Positions 1 to 8,929 are shown, counted from the stretch's first letter. The stretch: DNA of 64,000 nt from Armatimonadota bacterium (GCA_029553475.1 JAKPKV010000020.1:21646-85645); one strand, 5' to 3'. Numbers and translations are program-made. The notes: generated by a model from the sequence alone, not told the origin.

Positions 1-148
1 ATCGCCCAGGTTGTGCCTTGCCGACGCATCATGCGATGTTGGCGAGTCGCGGTACGGTATCTGGCTGCATCCATTTTGCCGGAAGACACCGTGATCGTGC
101 TCGGCCTGATGATCCCCCTGACTGACCGGCAGCGCGTGACCGGGTGCC

Positions 149-177
149 TTGCCCTCCCGACCGCCGCGCGGTATGAT
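149..177 (+). promoter_or_regulatory. sigma70-type promoter, probably leaderless
   Basis: TTGCCC at 149-154, a 17-nt spacer and TATGAT at 172-177. The ATG of the next gene lies at 184, only 6 nt after the -10 box, and no Shine-Dalgarno sequence can fit between them. This suggests a leaderless transcript. The same layout recurs at 23475, 26214 and 36928. Confidence 0.6.
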
Positions 178-183
178 CCTTCC

Positions 184-996
184 ATGCCGATCATCATCAG
201 CGCGCTGCATTACCCCTGGGAGACGATTGACGACTGCTGCCGGCTGGCGCGGGAAGCGTTGGGGCTGGACGGCATCGAGCTGTCGCTGCACGAGAGCTTC
301 GCGCACTCCCACTGCACGCGGGAGGACGTGGCGCGGCTGCCGGCGTTGAAAGATCGGTACGGGCTGACGCTGGCCGCCCATGTCTGGGAAGACCTGGCGC
401 GCCTGGGCGAAGACGCGGGGGCGACGGCGCTGCTGGAGTGGCTGGCGGTGTGCGAACGCGCGGGTATCGAGGGGCTGGTCATCCACGGCGGCAGCTTTGA
501 CGACCGCCGGGACGGCCTCGCGCGTACCCGGAACGCCTGCGCGCGGGTGCTGCCCCGTTTTGAGCGCGCCGGCGTGGTCATCATGCTGGAAAACCATTAC
601 GCGTACGATTACCACGACGGCCATGAACTGTTCAGCGAGCCGTGGGAGTTCCTGGAGGTGCTCCCGTATTGTGACAGCCCGGCGCTGCGCGCGTGCTTCG
701 ACACCGGCCATGGGCACATGACGCGCAACTGGGAGGGACTGCTGCGCGCGCTCGCGCCGTATCTCGTCCACGTGCACCTGGCGGATAACGGCGGGGTGGA
801 TGATGACCATTGCCCCTATCGCCTGGGCACCGTGCCGTGGGACGGCATGTTCGATCTGCTGGCGGCGGTCGGGTTCGCCGGGACGTTTTGCGTGGAGTTC
901 CCCGTCCGCGATGATCGCGCGCCCTTCGCGCGCTGCGTGGCGGAGCTGGCCGCGCGCTGGCCGCACTGCCGTCAATTGCCAGATACCGTCGAGTAA
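184..996 (+). CDS. sugar phosphate isomerase/epimerase-like TIM-barrel protein
   Basis: A 270-residue protein of the AP-endonuclease-2 / xylose-isomerase-like TIM barrel superfamily. It opens with a strand and the GIELSLHES segment, then shows the metal-ligand segments expected of the fold: a Glu in MLENHYAY, Asp and His in CFDTGHGHM, HVHLADN, and a C-terminal CVEFPV strand. Members isomerise or epimerise keto-sugars and inositol derivatives using a divalent metal. The substrate cannot be read from sequence. The frame is open upstream to base 13, but the barrel begins at the ATG at 184, which has a good promoter just before it. The next gene's promoter sits inside the last codons of this one. 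Confidence 0.85.
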   Translation: MPIIISALHYPWETIDDCCRLAREALGLDGIELSLHESFAHSHCTREDVARLPALKDRYGLTLAAHVWEDLARLGEDAGATALLEWLAVCERAGIEGLVIHGGSFDDRRDGLARTRNACARVLPRFERAGVVIMLENHYAYDYHDGHELFSEPWEFLEVLPYCDSPALRACFDTGHGHMTRNWEGLLRALAPYLVHVHLADNGGVDDDHCPYRLGTVPWDGMFDLLAAVGFAGTFCVEFPVRDDRAPFARCVAELAARWPHCRQLPDTVE

Positions 997-1004
997 GTTA
1001 TAGT
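976..1004 (+). promoter_or_regulatory. sigma70-type promoter for the zinc-ribbon membrane protein
   Basis: TTGCCA at 976-981, 17 nt, TATAGT at 999-1004. It overlaps the end of the preceding coding region and lies 64 nt before the ATG at 1069, which has its own GAAGGAG ribosome site. Confidence 0.55.
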
Positions 1005-1068
1005 ATACGCACGTAATCGGTCAGGGCTTCCCATTTCCGGTACCCGTCATGTCCGAAGGAGCCCCTTC

Positions 1069-1671
1069 ATGAAGCAATGCGTGGCCTGCGGGCGGCGGTA
1101 CGGCGACAACGAAGTGGCATGTCCCAAATGCTACTGCGCCGACTGGGTGACGCCGCAGAATGCTGTCAGTACGCATATCGCCAGTACGTCCTTCGTCTGC
1201 CGCCACTGCATCACGCTGGTGGAAGGCGGGACCGCGCGCTGCCCGAACTGTGACAAGCCGCTGGCGCCCGGCCTGCTCACCTTCTTCTGCATGATCGGCA
1301 TCATTGGCATCCCGCTGGTGCTGGCCTACATCGCCGTCAGCTTCTTCGTCCTCGAAGCCGACCTGTCGCTCTATGCGAAAGATTCGTTCTGGCTGCTGCC
1401 GGACGCCGCCCTCTGTCTCTTCGCCGCGCCGATCATCTACGGCCTGATGCAGGCGAAAACCTGGGGCTGGTATCTGGCGCGCTGGCTGCTCGTCTTCAGC
1501 CTGCTGGCGGTGGCGGCGATGGTTTTTGTCTCCGCCAGCATGGAGCAGACGGACACCTCCGCCAATCTCGCCGGCATGCTCATCTTCCGCTTCGTCGGCG
1601 TGCTGCCGCTCTGGCTGTACCTGGATACCCGCGACCTGCGCGAATACTGCGGCGTGGTCTTTCACGGGTGA
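1069..1671 (+). CDS. double zinc-ribbon membrane protein, function unknown
   Basis: 200 residues. The N-terminal 65 residues hold two CxxC-type zinc ribbons: CVACGRRYGDNEVACPKC, then CRHCITLVEGGTARCPNC. About four hydrophobic segments follow, at roughly residues 68-90, 103-120, 128-150 and 165-180. This fits a small integral membrane protein with a cytosolic metal-binding head. No family with a known reaction is recognised. A GAAGGAG sequence precedes the ATG at good spacing. A second zinc-ribbon/membrane protein is encoded on the minus strand at 29722-30510, but the two differ outside the metal knuckles. Confidence 0.8.
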   Translation: MKQCVACGRRYGDNEVACPKCYCADWVTPQNAVSTHIASTSFVCRHCITLVEGGTARCPNCDKPLAPGLLTFFCMIGIIGIPLVLAYIAVSFFVLEADLSLYAKDSFWLLPDAALCLFAAPIIYGLMQAKTWGWYLARWLLVFSLLAVAAMVFVSASMEQTDTSANLAGMLIFRFVGVLPLWLYLDTRDLREYCGVVFHG

Positions 1672-1686
1672 TGCGCGGCACGCCGA

Positions 1687-2412
1687 TTAGAAATCGAACA
1701 GCAGCAGGCTGCCGCGCACCTTCCAGTCGCCGTTGTGCTTCACCAGCACCAGGCCGCCTTTGAAGTCCATCGAGTAGGAGAGGATGCCGAAGCGATAGGT
1801 GATCTTCGCGCTGTATTTCACCAGCGGCTCCCCGCCGGTGGTGGTGGAGTTGGACAGGGTGATATTCGTCAGTGACAGGCCCTTGATCGGGTCTTTATTC
1901 ACCAGCTGCCATTTGTAGGTCAGCTCGTCCATGCGCGCCACGTCCTTGCGGCGCCAGGCCTCCAGGAAGCGCTGGGCCACGGCTTTCACCACCGACTCTT
2001 GCGCTCGGTCGGCATTGGTGATGCTCCGCGACGGCAGGTTGAGCAGGCGGGGCACTTTGTCGTAGAAGAGGACCTGGCGCACCTTCCAGTCATTGCCGTC
2101 CCGGCGCATCAGCACGCCACCCTTCGGCGGCAGGTTGCGGTCCGCCACGTTCCCGGTGAATTCGACCAGGGCCTGCCCGTCGTCCACCTTGGGCGTGGTG
2201 AACGTGTAGGCGCCGGTGAACGGGTACGCGCCGAACATCGCTTCCAGCGATGTCGGGACATAGTTGCGCACGGTGGCAATATCCTGCCGCACGTACGCCT
2301 GCAGGAATCGCATGGCGGTCTGCCGCTGCTCCTCGGCATCGCCCGCCCACGTCGCCGGCGCCGCCAGCAGCATCAGACCGATCAGAACGCTCAAGGCGCG
2401 GACACGAGACAT
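1687..2412 (-). CDS. secreted protein with two NTF2-like repeats
   Basis: 241 residues. Residues 1-23 form a signal peptide ending in TWAGDA, so the protein is exported. The mature part contains two related halves. Each starts with a helix of the type QTAMRFLQAYVRQDIATVRNY or VAQRFLEAWRRKDVARMDEL and ends in a sheet with GNDWKVRQVLF or NGDWKVRGSLLLF. This is the pattern of DUF4878/SnoaL-like cone folds, which usually bind small ligands or act as lipoprotein accessory domains. The ATG at 2412 was chosen over upstream in-frame starts because it has a GGAGGGAG ribosome site and begins the signal peptide. The gene converges on the zinc-ribbon gene, 15 nt apart. Confidence 0.75.
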   Translation of the reverse strand: MSRVRALSVLIGLMLLAAPATWAGDAEEQRQTAMRFLQAYVRQDIATVRNYVPTSLEAMFGAYPFTGAYTFTTPKVDDGQALVEFTGNVADRNLPPKGGVLMRRDGNDWKVRQVLFYDKVPRLLNLPSRSITNADRAQESVVKAVAQRFLEAWRRKDVARMDELTYKWQLVNKDPIKGLSLTNITLSNSTTTGGEPLVKYSAKITYRFGILSYSMDFKGGLVLVKHNGDWKVRGSLLLFDF

Positions 2413-2545
2413 ACTCCCTCCTGCGTGGAGATCCTCCGGCGATCTCCCCTGTTTGGACACCGGAGGCCGCCGGGGGTTTCTTCGACGGCTCCGGGAGGAG
2501 TATACCCCTCCCCGGCTCCCGGTAATGCTTCCGCGGTGTCCCGCG

Positions 2546-2574
2546 TTGTCAGGCCGCGAAAAGTGGTGTATCGT
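2546..2574 (+). promoter_or_regulatory. candidate promoter for thioesterase gene
   Basis: TTGTCA at 2546-2551, 17 nt, TATCGT at 2569-2574. It is followed by GGAGG at 2581-2585 and the ATG at 2593. It lies in the divergent region shared with the minus-strand secreted protein, whose own -10 could be TATACT (complement of 2499-2504). Confidence 0.45.
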
Positions 2575-2592
2575 GTTCCGGGAGGTCAACGG

Positions 2593-3108
2593 ATGCGCGT
2601 ATCTGCACCATCATTGTCGCCGAAACCGGTCTCCGCGTCCCGCACCGTCATCTCGGTGGTGGCGCTGCCGCGCGACAGCAACCACTACGGCTTCGTCTAC
2701 GGCGGCACGGTGATGGGGCTGGTGGATCAGGCCGCGTACGCCGCCGCCATCCGCCACGCCCGGCAAACGGTGGTGACCGTCTGCGTGGAACAGATCACCT
2801 TCCTCCGGCGCATTTACGTCGGCGATGTCATCACCGTGCGCGCCGCGGTGAACTACGTCGGCCGCACTTCGATGGAAGTGGGGGTGCGCATCGAGACCGA
2901 GCGCATGCGCACCGGCGCGGTGGAGCACGTCGGGTCGGCCTATGTGACGATGGTGGCGCTGGATGCCGACGGCACGCCGATACCGGTGCCGCCGCTCGAG
3001 CTGGAGACGGATGATGACCGGCGCCGCCGCGGCGAGGCGGCGGCACGCCGGCGGACGCGGGTGGCGCGAGTCCGCCGCGCGGAACGGCGCGGGCATGACG
3101 GGCGCTGA
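2593..3108 (+). CDS. hotdog-fold acyl-CoA thioesterase (ACOT/YciA type)
   Basis: 171 residues with the single hotdog domain of the cytosolic acyl-CoA hydrolase family. It has the central helix and its preceding loop, HYGFVYGGTVMGLVDQAAYAAA, in which the Asp is the usual catalytic residue. The strands VCVEQITFLRRIYVGDVITVRA and EHVGSAYVTMVALDADG follow. The family hydrolyses acyl-CoA thioesters to free acid and CoA. The C-terminal 30 residues are Arg-rich and may be an unstructured tail. The ATG has GGAGG 7 nt upstream. The gene overlaps the next by 14 nt, so the two are probably translated together. Confidence 0.85.
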   Translation: MRVSAPSLSPKPVSASRTVISVVALPRDSNHYGFVYGGTVMGLVDQAAYAAAIRHARQTVVTVCVEQITFLRRIYVGDVITVRAAVNYVGRTSMEVGVRIETERMRTGAVEHVGSAYVTMVALDADGTPIPVPPLELETDDDRRRRGEAAARRRTRVARVRRAERRGHDGR

Positions 3109-3532
3109 CGCCCGCTGCAACGGCTGCACCCGCTGCGCGATGCGCTGCACCGACGGCATCGTCATCTCGGCATTCGAGCTGCAGCGTATCCGCGCCTACC
3201 TGCGCGAACTGCCGCCGGCGCAGGTCCTGCGCGTGCTGGCGCAGGAGAAGCGGCATCCCTGGGGTGAGGAGGCGTCCTATACCGCCTGCCTCTTCCTCGA
3301 CGTGGAGACGGAGCGCTGCCTGGTGTATCCCGCGCGCCCGCTTATCTGCCGTCTTTTTGGCCGGGTGCGCCACCTCCCCTGTCCCGCCGGGCTGGTACCC
3401 GCCGACCTGGATGCGGACCGCATACTGGAAGCCTACGCCGCGCAGCCACGCGGTACCTTCCAGCACTGGATGGCGCGGCATGGCGTCTTCAGCGTCACCG
3501 ACCTGCTGGGCGGCGCCCGGTTGTCGCGATAG
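3095..3532 (+). CDS. YkgJ-family cysteine cluster protein
   Basis: 145 residues. The N-terminus carries CNGCTRCAMRC followed by further Cys at the YTACLFLD and YPARPLICRLFG segments. This is the layout of the YkgJ / Fe-S or zinc cysteine-cluster family (CxxCxxC...C...C), whose biochemical role is mostly unknown. The ATG at 3095 lies inside the end of the thioesterase gene in another frame, so translational coupling is likely. The region after the stop holds a run of nine G and a palindrome but no gene until 3860. Confidence 0.8.
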   Translation: MTGADARCNGCTRCAMRCTDGIVISAFELQRIRAYLRELPPAQVLRVLAQEKRHPWGEEASYTACLFLDVETERCLVYPARPLICRLFGRVRHLPCPAGLVPADLDADRILEAYAAQPRGTFQHWMARHGVFSVTDLLGGARLSR

Positions 3533-3664
3533 TGCCCGCCTGCTATGGAACGCCGGGGGGGGGGAGCCGGGGCAGGCGGCGGGCGCGCGCGACAGACGGA
3601 GACGGTTACGCTGATACGCACACGATGACGTGACAACCCGGTACAGCTAACCAAACAGGGACAG

Positions 3665-3698
3665 GAAATAGGGGACAGCCCCCGGTGTCCCCTATTTC
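3665..3698. repeat. GGGGACA-type palindrome (REP-like), copy 1
   Basis: A perfect 13-bp stem (3665-3677 and 3686-3698) with an 8-nt loop GCCCCCGG. The stem contains GGGGACA and its complement. The same stem core and near-identical loop occur in inverse orientation at 14901-14930, and a variant at 33488-33558. It lies in the 327-nt gap 3533-3859, in which I see no gene. It could act as a transcription terminator or as a REP-type repeat. Confidence 0.75.
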
Positions 3699-3859
3699 CC
3701 CTATTTCGATTTCGCGCCTGTGTCGTGTTGGCGGCAGGGATTGCGCGCCGTGACGGGGAATCAGCACGCTGAAGCGGAACGAGAGGCGCCGCGCGCCGGG
3801 TATCACGGGAGTGCGAGGGACCGGGCTGGTCCCCCACGTCGTGGCCGGGAGGGCGCGCG

Positions 3860-5950
3860 GTGGATCCGATACTGATGCGGCGAATCGGGTATGGCACGGT
3901 GATGATGTTGCTCCTGCTGCTGATGCTCGCGTGGACGATGAGCATCGCCGCCCCGCCGCGCCCCATCCCCGCCGGCGCGGCGGCGCTGACGGGCAGGACG
4001 CTGGCCGCGCAGCTCGTCCGCTATCATCAGCGGGTCATTGTCGAGGCCTTCCGCGCCGGTGGCCCGCGCAATCCCGCCTGGGATGAGGACGCGGAGCGCT
4101 ACCTGGACGACTACGTGCGCGCCATCAACCGTCTCCCCGGCGCCCCCACCTTCGCCGCATTGGTGCCGCGCGGGGCGATCCTGGCGGAGATGGGGTGTGA
4201 CGACCCGCAGGTGCTGTACGTATACGGCACCGCGCTGCACCAGGTGGAGCGCTATGACGACGCGGAAGCGGTGCTCCGCCGGGCGGTGACGGCGTTCGCC
4301 GCGGGCGCCGCCCCGCGCAGCCGCGCCCGCCTCGCCCCCCGCCGCCTGCTGGAAGTCTGCGACGTCACTGGCGGCGGGGGGCCGGAGGAGCGCGCGCGCT
4401 GGCAGGAGCTGGCCATCCGGTGGACGGCGGAGGCGCTGGCCGATGGCAGTTACCGACCGGATGAAAGCCGGCTGGCGCTGGCCGAGCTGGAGAAGAGCTG
4501 GACGCCGTTCTACAGCGAGCGGTTCGCCCAGCTCACCGCCGCGCTGTCCGCGCTGCCCCAGGCGGATCCGTATGTGGTGCACATGCTCACGGGCCGTGAT
4601 GCCGCGGCGCGGGCCTGGGCGGCGCGGGGCGAGGCCCGGGAGCCTGCTCCCGAGGCGCAGCAGGTTTTCGCCGCGCGGATGGCCGTCGCGCGAACCTGCT
4701 TTACCGCGGCGTGGCAACTCCACCCCGCGTATCCGGAAGCCGCCGCGGCGATGATCCCGCTGGCGATGGCCGGCGTCGCCGGCCATCTGGAGACGCCGCG
4801 CCGCTGGTTCGACCGTGCGGTGAGCGCGCAGTTCGATTACCTGCCCGCCTACGCCGCCTACCGCAAGGCGCTGCAGCCGCGGTGGGGCGGCAGCGCCGAG
4901 GCGCTCTACGCGTTCGGGCTGGAGTGCGTGCGGACCCGGCGTTTTGATACCGACGTGCCGCTGGAGTTCATCCAGGCGCTGCGTGATATCGAGACCGTCA
5001 CCGGCACGCGCGCCTATTGGCGCAAGGTGGATGCCTACCTGGCGGTGAAGGCGCTCTGCACGGGGTACGCGCAGCACCGTCCCGGTGATGCCGCCTGGTA
5101 TCGCACGCTCTGCGCCGCCGCCGCCTGGTACGGCGGCAATTATCCCGAAGCGCGCCGGCTGCTCGACGCGCTGGGCAATACAGCGCAGGCGGCCGTCTTC
5201 ACCCGCTACTTCGGCGCGCGCTACGAGCAGGTACGCGTGGAAATCTCCGCGTTCACCAGCCCCGCCGCGAAGAAAATCGCGCTGGCGCGGGAGTTGGAAG
5301 CGCGCAGCCAGGCGGAGGCACTGCGCGCGTATGAAGCGGCGTATGCCGGGCTGACCGACAGCCTGGCCAAACGCTATGTCGAGCAGCGCATCAGGGCCTT
5401 GCGCGCCCAGGCGAAATTCGCCGCCGGCGAGTGGATAGACATCACGCCGGACGCGACCTTCACCGGCTGGCGGCGGGTGGCGGGCACCTGGTCGGTGAGC
5501 GCGGACGGCACGCTGAAGGGGGCCTCGAGCCGCGACGGCCTGCTCCTCATCTGCGACCGTGCATTCGGCGAACAGGTGGAGATCCGCGGCGAGATCGTCT
5601 TCCTGCGCAGCCCGTATACGCAGTTCAACGCCGCCGTGGTGGTGGGGGCGCGGCGCGACGGCGGGGAGTTTCGCTCGGTGACGCTGTTTGCCCGCGAGCG
5701 GCGCGCGCTGCTGCGCCGCGGCTTCGCCGACACCGGCGCCGTGGAGCTCGTCGCGCCGGTGACGGATGTCAATACCCTGCTCATGCAGGCCCGGCGCGGG
5801 CTGCTGACGATCAGCATCAACGGCATGGTGGTGGCACAGGACGTGCCCTGTATCGGGGATGCTGGCCCGTATATCGGCGTGGGCGGCCACTATTGGTATG
5901 CCGGCGCCGAGGTGGCCTTCCGCCGCTTGCAGGCGCGGCGCGTGCCATAA
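3860..5950 (+). CDS. membrane-anchored TPR protein with C-terminal lectin-like domain
   Basis: 696 residues. Residues 8-32 form one hydrophobic segment (signal anchor or uncleaved signal), so the rest is probably outside the cytoplasm. The middle 450 residues are Ala/Arg-rich helices with TPR-like units such as VLYVYGTALHQVERYDDAEAV and AWYGGNYPEARRLL. From about residue 525 the sequence changes to a beta-rich domain (FTGWRRVAGTWSVSADGTL ... LYVGVGGHYW-like end). This resembles the concanavalin-like DUF1080 fold found in glycan-binding or glycan-hydrolysing proteins. GTG at 3860 is preferred because GGGAGG lies 7 nt upstream; an ATG at 3875 is the alternative. The stop codon abuts the repeat element at 5951. 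Confidence 0.7.
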   Translation: MDPILMRRIGYGTVMMLLLLLMLAWTMSIAAPPRPIPAGAAALTGRTLAAQLVRYHQRVIVEAFRAGGPRNPAWDEDAERYLDDYVRAINRLPGAPTFAALVPRGAILAEMGCDDPQVLYVYGTALHQVERYDDAEAVLRRAVTAFAAGAAPRSRARLAPRRLLEVCDVTGGGGPEERARWQELAIRWTAEALADGSYRPDESRLALAELEKSWTPFYSERFAQLTAALSALPQADPYVVHMLTGRDAAARAWAARGEAREPAPEAQQVFAARMAVARTCFTAAWQLHPAYPEAAAAMIPLAMAGVAGHLETPRRWFDRAVSAQFDYLPAYAAYRKALQPRWGGSAEALYAFGLECVRTRRFDTDVPLEFIQALRDIETVTGTRAYWRKVDAYLAVKALCTGYAQHRPGDAAWYRTLCAAAAWYGGNYPEARRLLDALGNTAQAAVFTRYFGARYEQVRVEISAFTSPAAKKIALARELEARSQAEALRAYEAAYAGLTDSLAKRYVEQRIRALRAQAKFAAGEWIDITPDATFTGWRRVAGTWSVSADGTLKGASSRDGLLLICDRAFGEQVEIRGEIVFLRSPYTQFNAAVVVGARRDGGEFRSVTLFARERRALLRRGFADTGAVELVAPVTDVNTLLMQARRGLLTISINGMVVAQDVPCIGDAGPYIGVGGHYWYAGAEVAFRRLQARRVP

Positions 5951-6133
5951 GAAACAGTACGAAACGTCTCGGCGCGCGCCTGCCGGGGGCTTCCCGCCTG
6001 GCGCGGCGTCCCGCTGGGTGCATTCTTGTGCGACGCCATCGGGACTGGCCATCCTGACGGCGCTGGCCGCCCTCACTCGATCTCTCGCTCGATAGCGCCG
6101 CGGGCGTCCGCCGTGATCCAGGCCGGCATCCCC
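5951..6133. repeat. degenerate copy of the 12561-12729 element
   Basis: Starts right after the preceding stop codon with GAAACAGTACG, resembling the GAAACTGTCCG terminus of the element at 12561-12729. It then shares GTCTCGGCGCG, GGCTTCC, the CTCGATAG region and an identical 29-bp block (6105-6133, inverse of 12599-12627). It has extra sequence in the middle and no recognisable right terminal repeat. With the operator-like pair at 6171-6375 it fills the 471-nt gap before the pilin genes. No gene is seen there. Confidence 0.6.
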
Positions 6134-6170
6134 GGTTCTTGCCGATCTCCCACGGCGGTCGCGCTAGAGC

Positions 6171-6375
6171 TTCCGGGAATACAATGTTCTCGGAAGTCAG
6201 TATACACAGCAGGGACCTTTTTTGTCAAGTATTGTGAGCCGTTGCCCCCCAATGCCCCCAGGACCGCCCCAGAACAACAGCCCTCTGGGGCATAGAGTGC
6301 CCCATTCAGGCCCGGAGAAGCGCCCGGCAGCACGATTATCGCCCGCTGGTTTCCGGAAACATTGTATTTTCGGAA
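6171..6375. promoter_or_regulatory. pair of inverted 25-bp dyad sites upstream of prepilin cluster
   Basis: Two 25-bp sequences at 6171-6195 and 6351-6375 lie in opposite orientation and match at 21 of 25 positions. Each is itself an imperfect palindrome bounded by TTCCG and CGGAA, with a TACAATGTT core. The second ends 47 nt before the first prepilin start. They may be operators of a looping regulator, or terminal inverted repeats of a 205-bp non-coding element. Confidence 0.55.
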
Positions 6376-6421
6376 TCTGTCGCGTTGGCCATCCGACTCC
6401 ATTGTGAAAGGAGCGTGGGAG

Positions 6422-7654
6422 ATGTCTCACATACGGAGCAGGGGCACCCGTCGCGCGGGCTTCACCCTCATCGAACTCTTGGTCGTGATCGCCATTATTG
6501 CTATTCTGGCCGCCATCCTCTTCCCGGTGTTCGCCAAAGCGCGGGAAAAAGCCCGGCAGAATTCCTGCATCAACAACCAGCGGCAGATCGCCATCGCCAT
6601 GACGATGTACGTGCAGGACAACGCGGAAACGTTCATGCCGGACACCGGCACTACCGCCTGGTCCTCGCTGCTGAAGGACTACAACGAGCCGAGCATCTAC
6701 GACTGCCCGTCGAAAGACGGCGCGGGCACCGGCGCCCGACCGGAGTACTGCATGAACAGTTTCCTCTTCGGACAGGCCCTCGGTGATGTGGAAGATCCGG
6801 CGTCCGCCCTGCTGCTGACCGACCTGAACATGTCGAATCCGGCCCGCAACTTTTCCCTGCGCGGCGGCGGTGATATTGACCCGCGCCACAACGGCGGGGC
6901 CGTCGTCGCCTGTCTGGATGGTCATGTCGTCTACGACCCGCTCACCGGCTCCACGACGAAGATCGGCGCGCTGGCCAGGCGCGGGATGACCTTCGTCTGC
7001 GTGCCCGGGAAGAAGATCTCGGACGACGCGGCGCTGGCCGGCCCCTATAATACCTATTATGGGTATTACGACGAGCGACCGCAATATACCGGTCATATGC
7101 AGGCCGTGCATGGCGGCACCGGCAATGTGATCTGTTGCCGGAACGGCGCGATGATCCCGATGCCGGTGGGCAGCTACAAGGATGCCACGCATGCGTTCCC
7201 CACCGCCGTCCAGGTGGAATTTGAGATGATGGGCGCCGGCACGCTCTCCAATGACTGGTTCACCCTCTTTGCGCCGGAGACGGCGACCTGTCACAGCACC
7301 ACCGGCTACTCCGATGCCATTCCCGCCACCGATTCGATCGTCGTCGGCCATACCGTGGGCAGCGAGGCGCACTTCGGCGGGCTGGGGGTCAATGTCTTCA
7401 TCGGGAGTACCGTCGCCGCCGGCACCACCGGGCCCAGCCTGGCCGGTGGCACCTGGTATCGCTATGTCGTCAGCGTGGTCGGCGCCAAAGATGTCTTCGT
7501 TGACGTCTACAACGGCACCTCGAAAGTGGCGTCCGCCGCCGGCAGCGCCGCGTTGAGCAGCTCCATTCAGGACAACGGCTTCATGGCGGTGTACTGCGGT
7601 GACAACCATAATACCTATGCCCAGGCGCGCAATATCACAGTCCGCGTCTGGTAA
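6422..7654 (+). CDS. prepilin-like protein 1 (type IV pilin-like N-terminus)
   Basis: 410 residues. A short basic leader ([11 protein letters not shown]) ends at the prepilin peptidase site G/FTLIEL, with the conserved Glu at position +5. A 20-residue hydrophobic helix and then [12 protein letters not shown] follow. Residues 60-185 hold the H-X9-DG type motif common in this family ([18 protein letters not shown]). Residues from about 200 on form a second beta-rich domain unlike that of the two neighbours. Such proteins are processed by PilD-type peptidase and assembled as pseudopilins or surface subunits. An AAGGAG-like site precedes the ATG. This is the first gene of a three-gene array. Confidence 0.85.
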   Translation: MSHIRSRGTRRAGFTLIELLVVIAIIAILAAILFPVFAKAREKARQNSCINNQRQIAIAMTMYVQDNAETFMPDTGTTAWSSLLKDYNEPSIYDCPSKDGAGTGARPEYCMNSFLFGQALGDVEDPASALLLTDLNMSNPARNFSLRGGGDIDPRHNGGAVVACLDGHVVYDPLTGSTTKIGALARRGMTFVCVPGKKISDDAALAGPYNTYYGYYDERPQYTGHMQAVHGGTGNVICCRNGAMIPMPVGSYKDATHAFPTAVQVEFEMMGAGTLSNDWFTLFAPETATCHSTTGYSDAIPATDSIVVGHTVGSEAHFGGLGVNVFIGSTVAAGTTGPSLAGGTWYRYVVSVVGAKDVFVDVYNGTSKVASAAGSAALSSSIQDNGFMAVYCGDNHNTYAQARNITVRVW

Positions 7655-7684
7655 GGGAGAACGATCATCGGGAGGAGAGATCAT

Positions 7685-8929
7685 ATGCCTGCTCGTGCAT
7701 CTGACCGGGGCTTTACCCTCATTGAACTCCTGGTCGTCATCGCGATCATCGCGATGCTCGCGGCCATCCTGTTTCCGGTGTTCGCCAAAGCGCGGGAAAA
7801 GGCGAATCAAAATACCTGCCTGAGCAATCAGCGGCAGATCAACATCGCCATCCTGATGTGGGCGCAGGATCATGGCGAAACGCTGCCCACCGCCGCCGTC
7901 GCCGGGCGCGCGCTGGCCGGCAATCTGACCCCGGTGCGCATCGCGCAAGCGCCGGGCGGCGGCAACCTCTGGTCGGAACTGAATCTGGAAAAAGGGCTGC
8001 TCACCTGCCCGACGGCGGCGAAGCAACTCGCCGGACGCGGTTACGGGTATGCGAAATACTTGTCCGGGGTCACCGTGGGCGCGCTCCCCGATCCCATGAC
8101 CCAGGTGGTGACGGCGGATGGCGGTGACGAGAACATGCTGCTCAACACCGGCGCCGATGTCGAGAAGCGCCACGGCAGATACGCGGTGGTGAGCTACGCC
8201 GATGGGCACGTGGGGCAGATCTCCGCGTTGGGCATGGATGCCACCCTCTTTCAATCAGATATTTCGTCGCAGCTCTTCGACGGCCAGGAAGCATGGACCG
8301 CCGACGCGCGAACGGGCGGCGTCGTCATTGACGCGGGCGCGAAATCCATCCAGATCAATACCGTCACCAGCGCCACGCCCTACGGGCGCGGCCTGCTGCT
8401 CGACTTCGACCCCATAGCGGATGGTCTGCAACCCCTCACCGCCGGCCAACTGGTCTTCAGGGCGACCGTGCCGGGCGGTCAGAACTCCATGCATGGCAAT
8501 CAGCCCTCCATCATGGTCGTCTTCCCCTCGGTCACCGACCTGTCCGCGTATGAGATCGCGTTCCCCCCCTATTCGGGCGGTTTCACGAACTGCGGCTCCC
8601 TCAATGGCGCCATCCCGAATAAATGGCAGGGATTCATTGATTATGGCACCTGGTCACCCACCTTCGAGGGCGGCAGCACCTCGCCGGCTTCGCAAAACAG
8701 CGATGGCAGCAAGATGATGCCCATCGCCACCACGTTCACCCTGACGCTGTCGCTCGCGATCGGCACGGGAAAATCGTCCCTGATCTGCGACTTCGGCGCG
8801 GGACAGCGCTTTTCGTGGACCGGCAACGCCGTCACCGGCCCGGTCACCGGCATCTGGTGCGGGATGGGGAAGATCCACAGCAGCAAGATGAAGTTCACCA
8901 ATATCACACTCGGCCGCTATGTCTTTTAG
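7685..8929 (+). CDS. prepilin-like protein 2
   Basis: 414 residues, 30 nt downstream of prepilin 1 with its own GGAGGAGAG site. The leader MPARASDR precedes the G/FTLIEL cleavage site; the hydrophobic helix and [12 protein letters not shown] follow. The YADGHVGQIS segment matches the DGHV motif of the other two. The C-terminal 220 residues form a beta-rich domain ending GIWCGMGKIHSSKMKFTN, which resembles the end of prepilin 3 ([18 protein letters not shown]) but not prepilin 1. The TAG stop shares its last base with the terminal repeat of a MITE, so insertion may have fixed the present C-terminus. Confidence 0.85.
   Translation: MPARASDRGFTLIELLVVIAIIAMLAAILFPVFAKAREKANQNTCLSNQRQINIAILMWAQDHGETLPTAAVAGRALAGNLTPVRIAQAPGGGNLWSELNLEKGLLTCPTAAKQLAGRGYGYAKYLSGVTVGALPDPMTQVVTADGGDENMLLNTGADVEKRHGRYAVVSYADGHVGQISALGMDATLFQSDISSQLFDGQEAWTADARTGGVVIDAGAKSIQINTVTSATPYGRGLLLDFDPIADGLQPLTAGQLVFRATVPGGQNSMHGNQPSIMVVFPSVTDLSAYEIAFPPYSGGFTNCGSLNGAIPNKWQGFIDYGTWSPTFEGGSTSPASQNSDGSKMMPIATTFTLTLSLAIGTGKSSLICDFGAGQRFSWTGNAVTGPVTGIWCGMGKIHSSKMKFTNITLGRYVF

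Noticed and set aside
3803..6076. 757-residue minus-strand open frame opposite the TPR-lectin protein
   Set aside because: The plus frame starts with a membrane anchor and a GGGAGG site and shows TPR periodicity; the minus frame lacks any domain.
6197..8254. 685-residue minus-strand open frame opposite prepilins 1 and 2
   Set aside because: Both prepilins have processing sites and ribosome sites on the plus strand; the opposite frame has neither.
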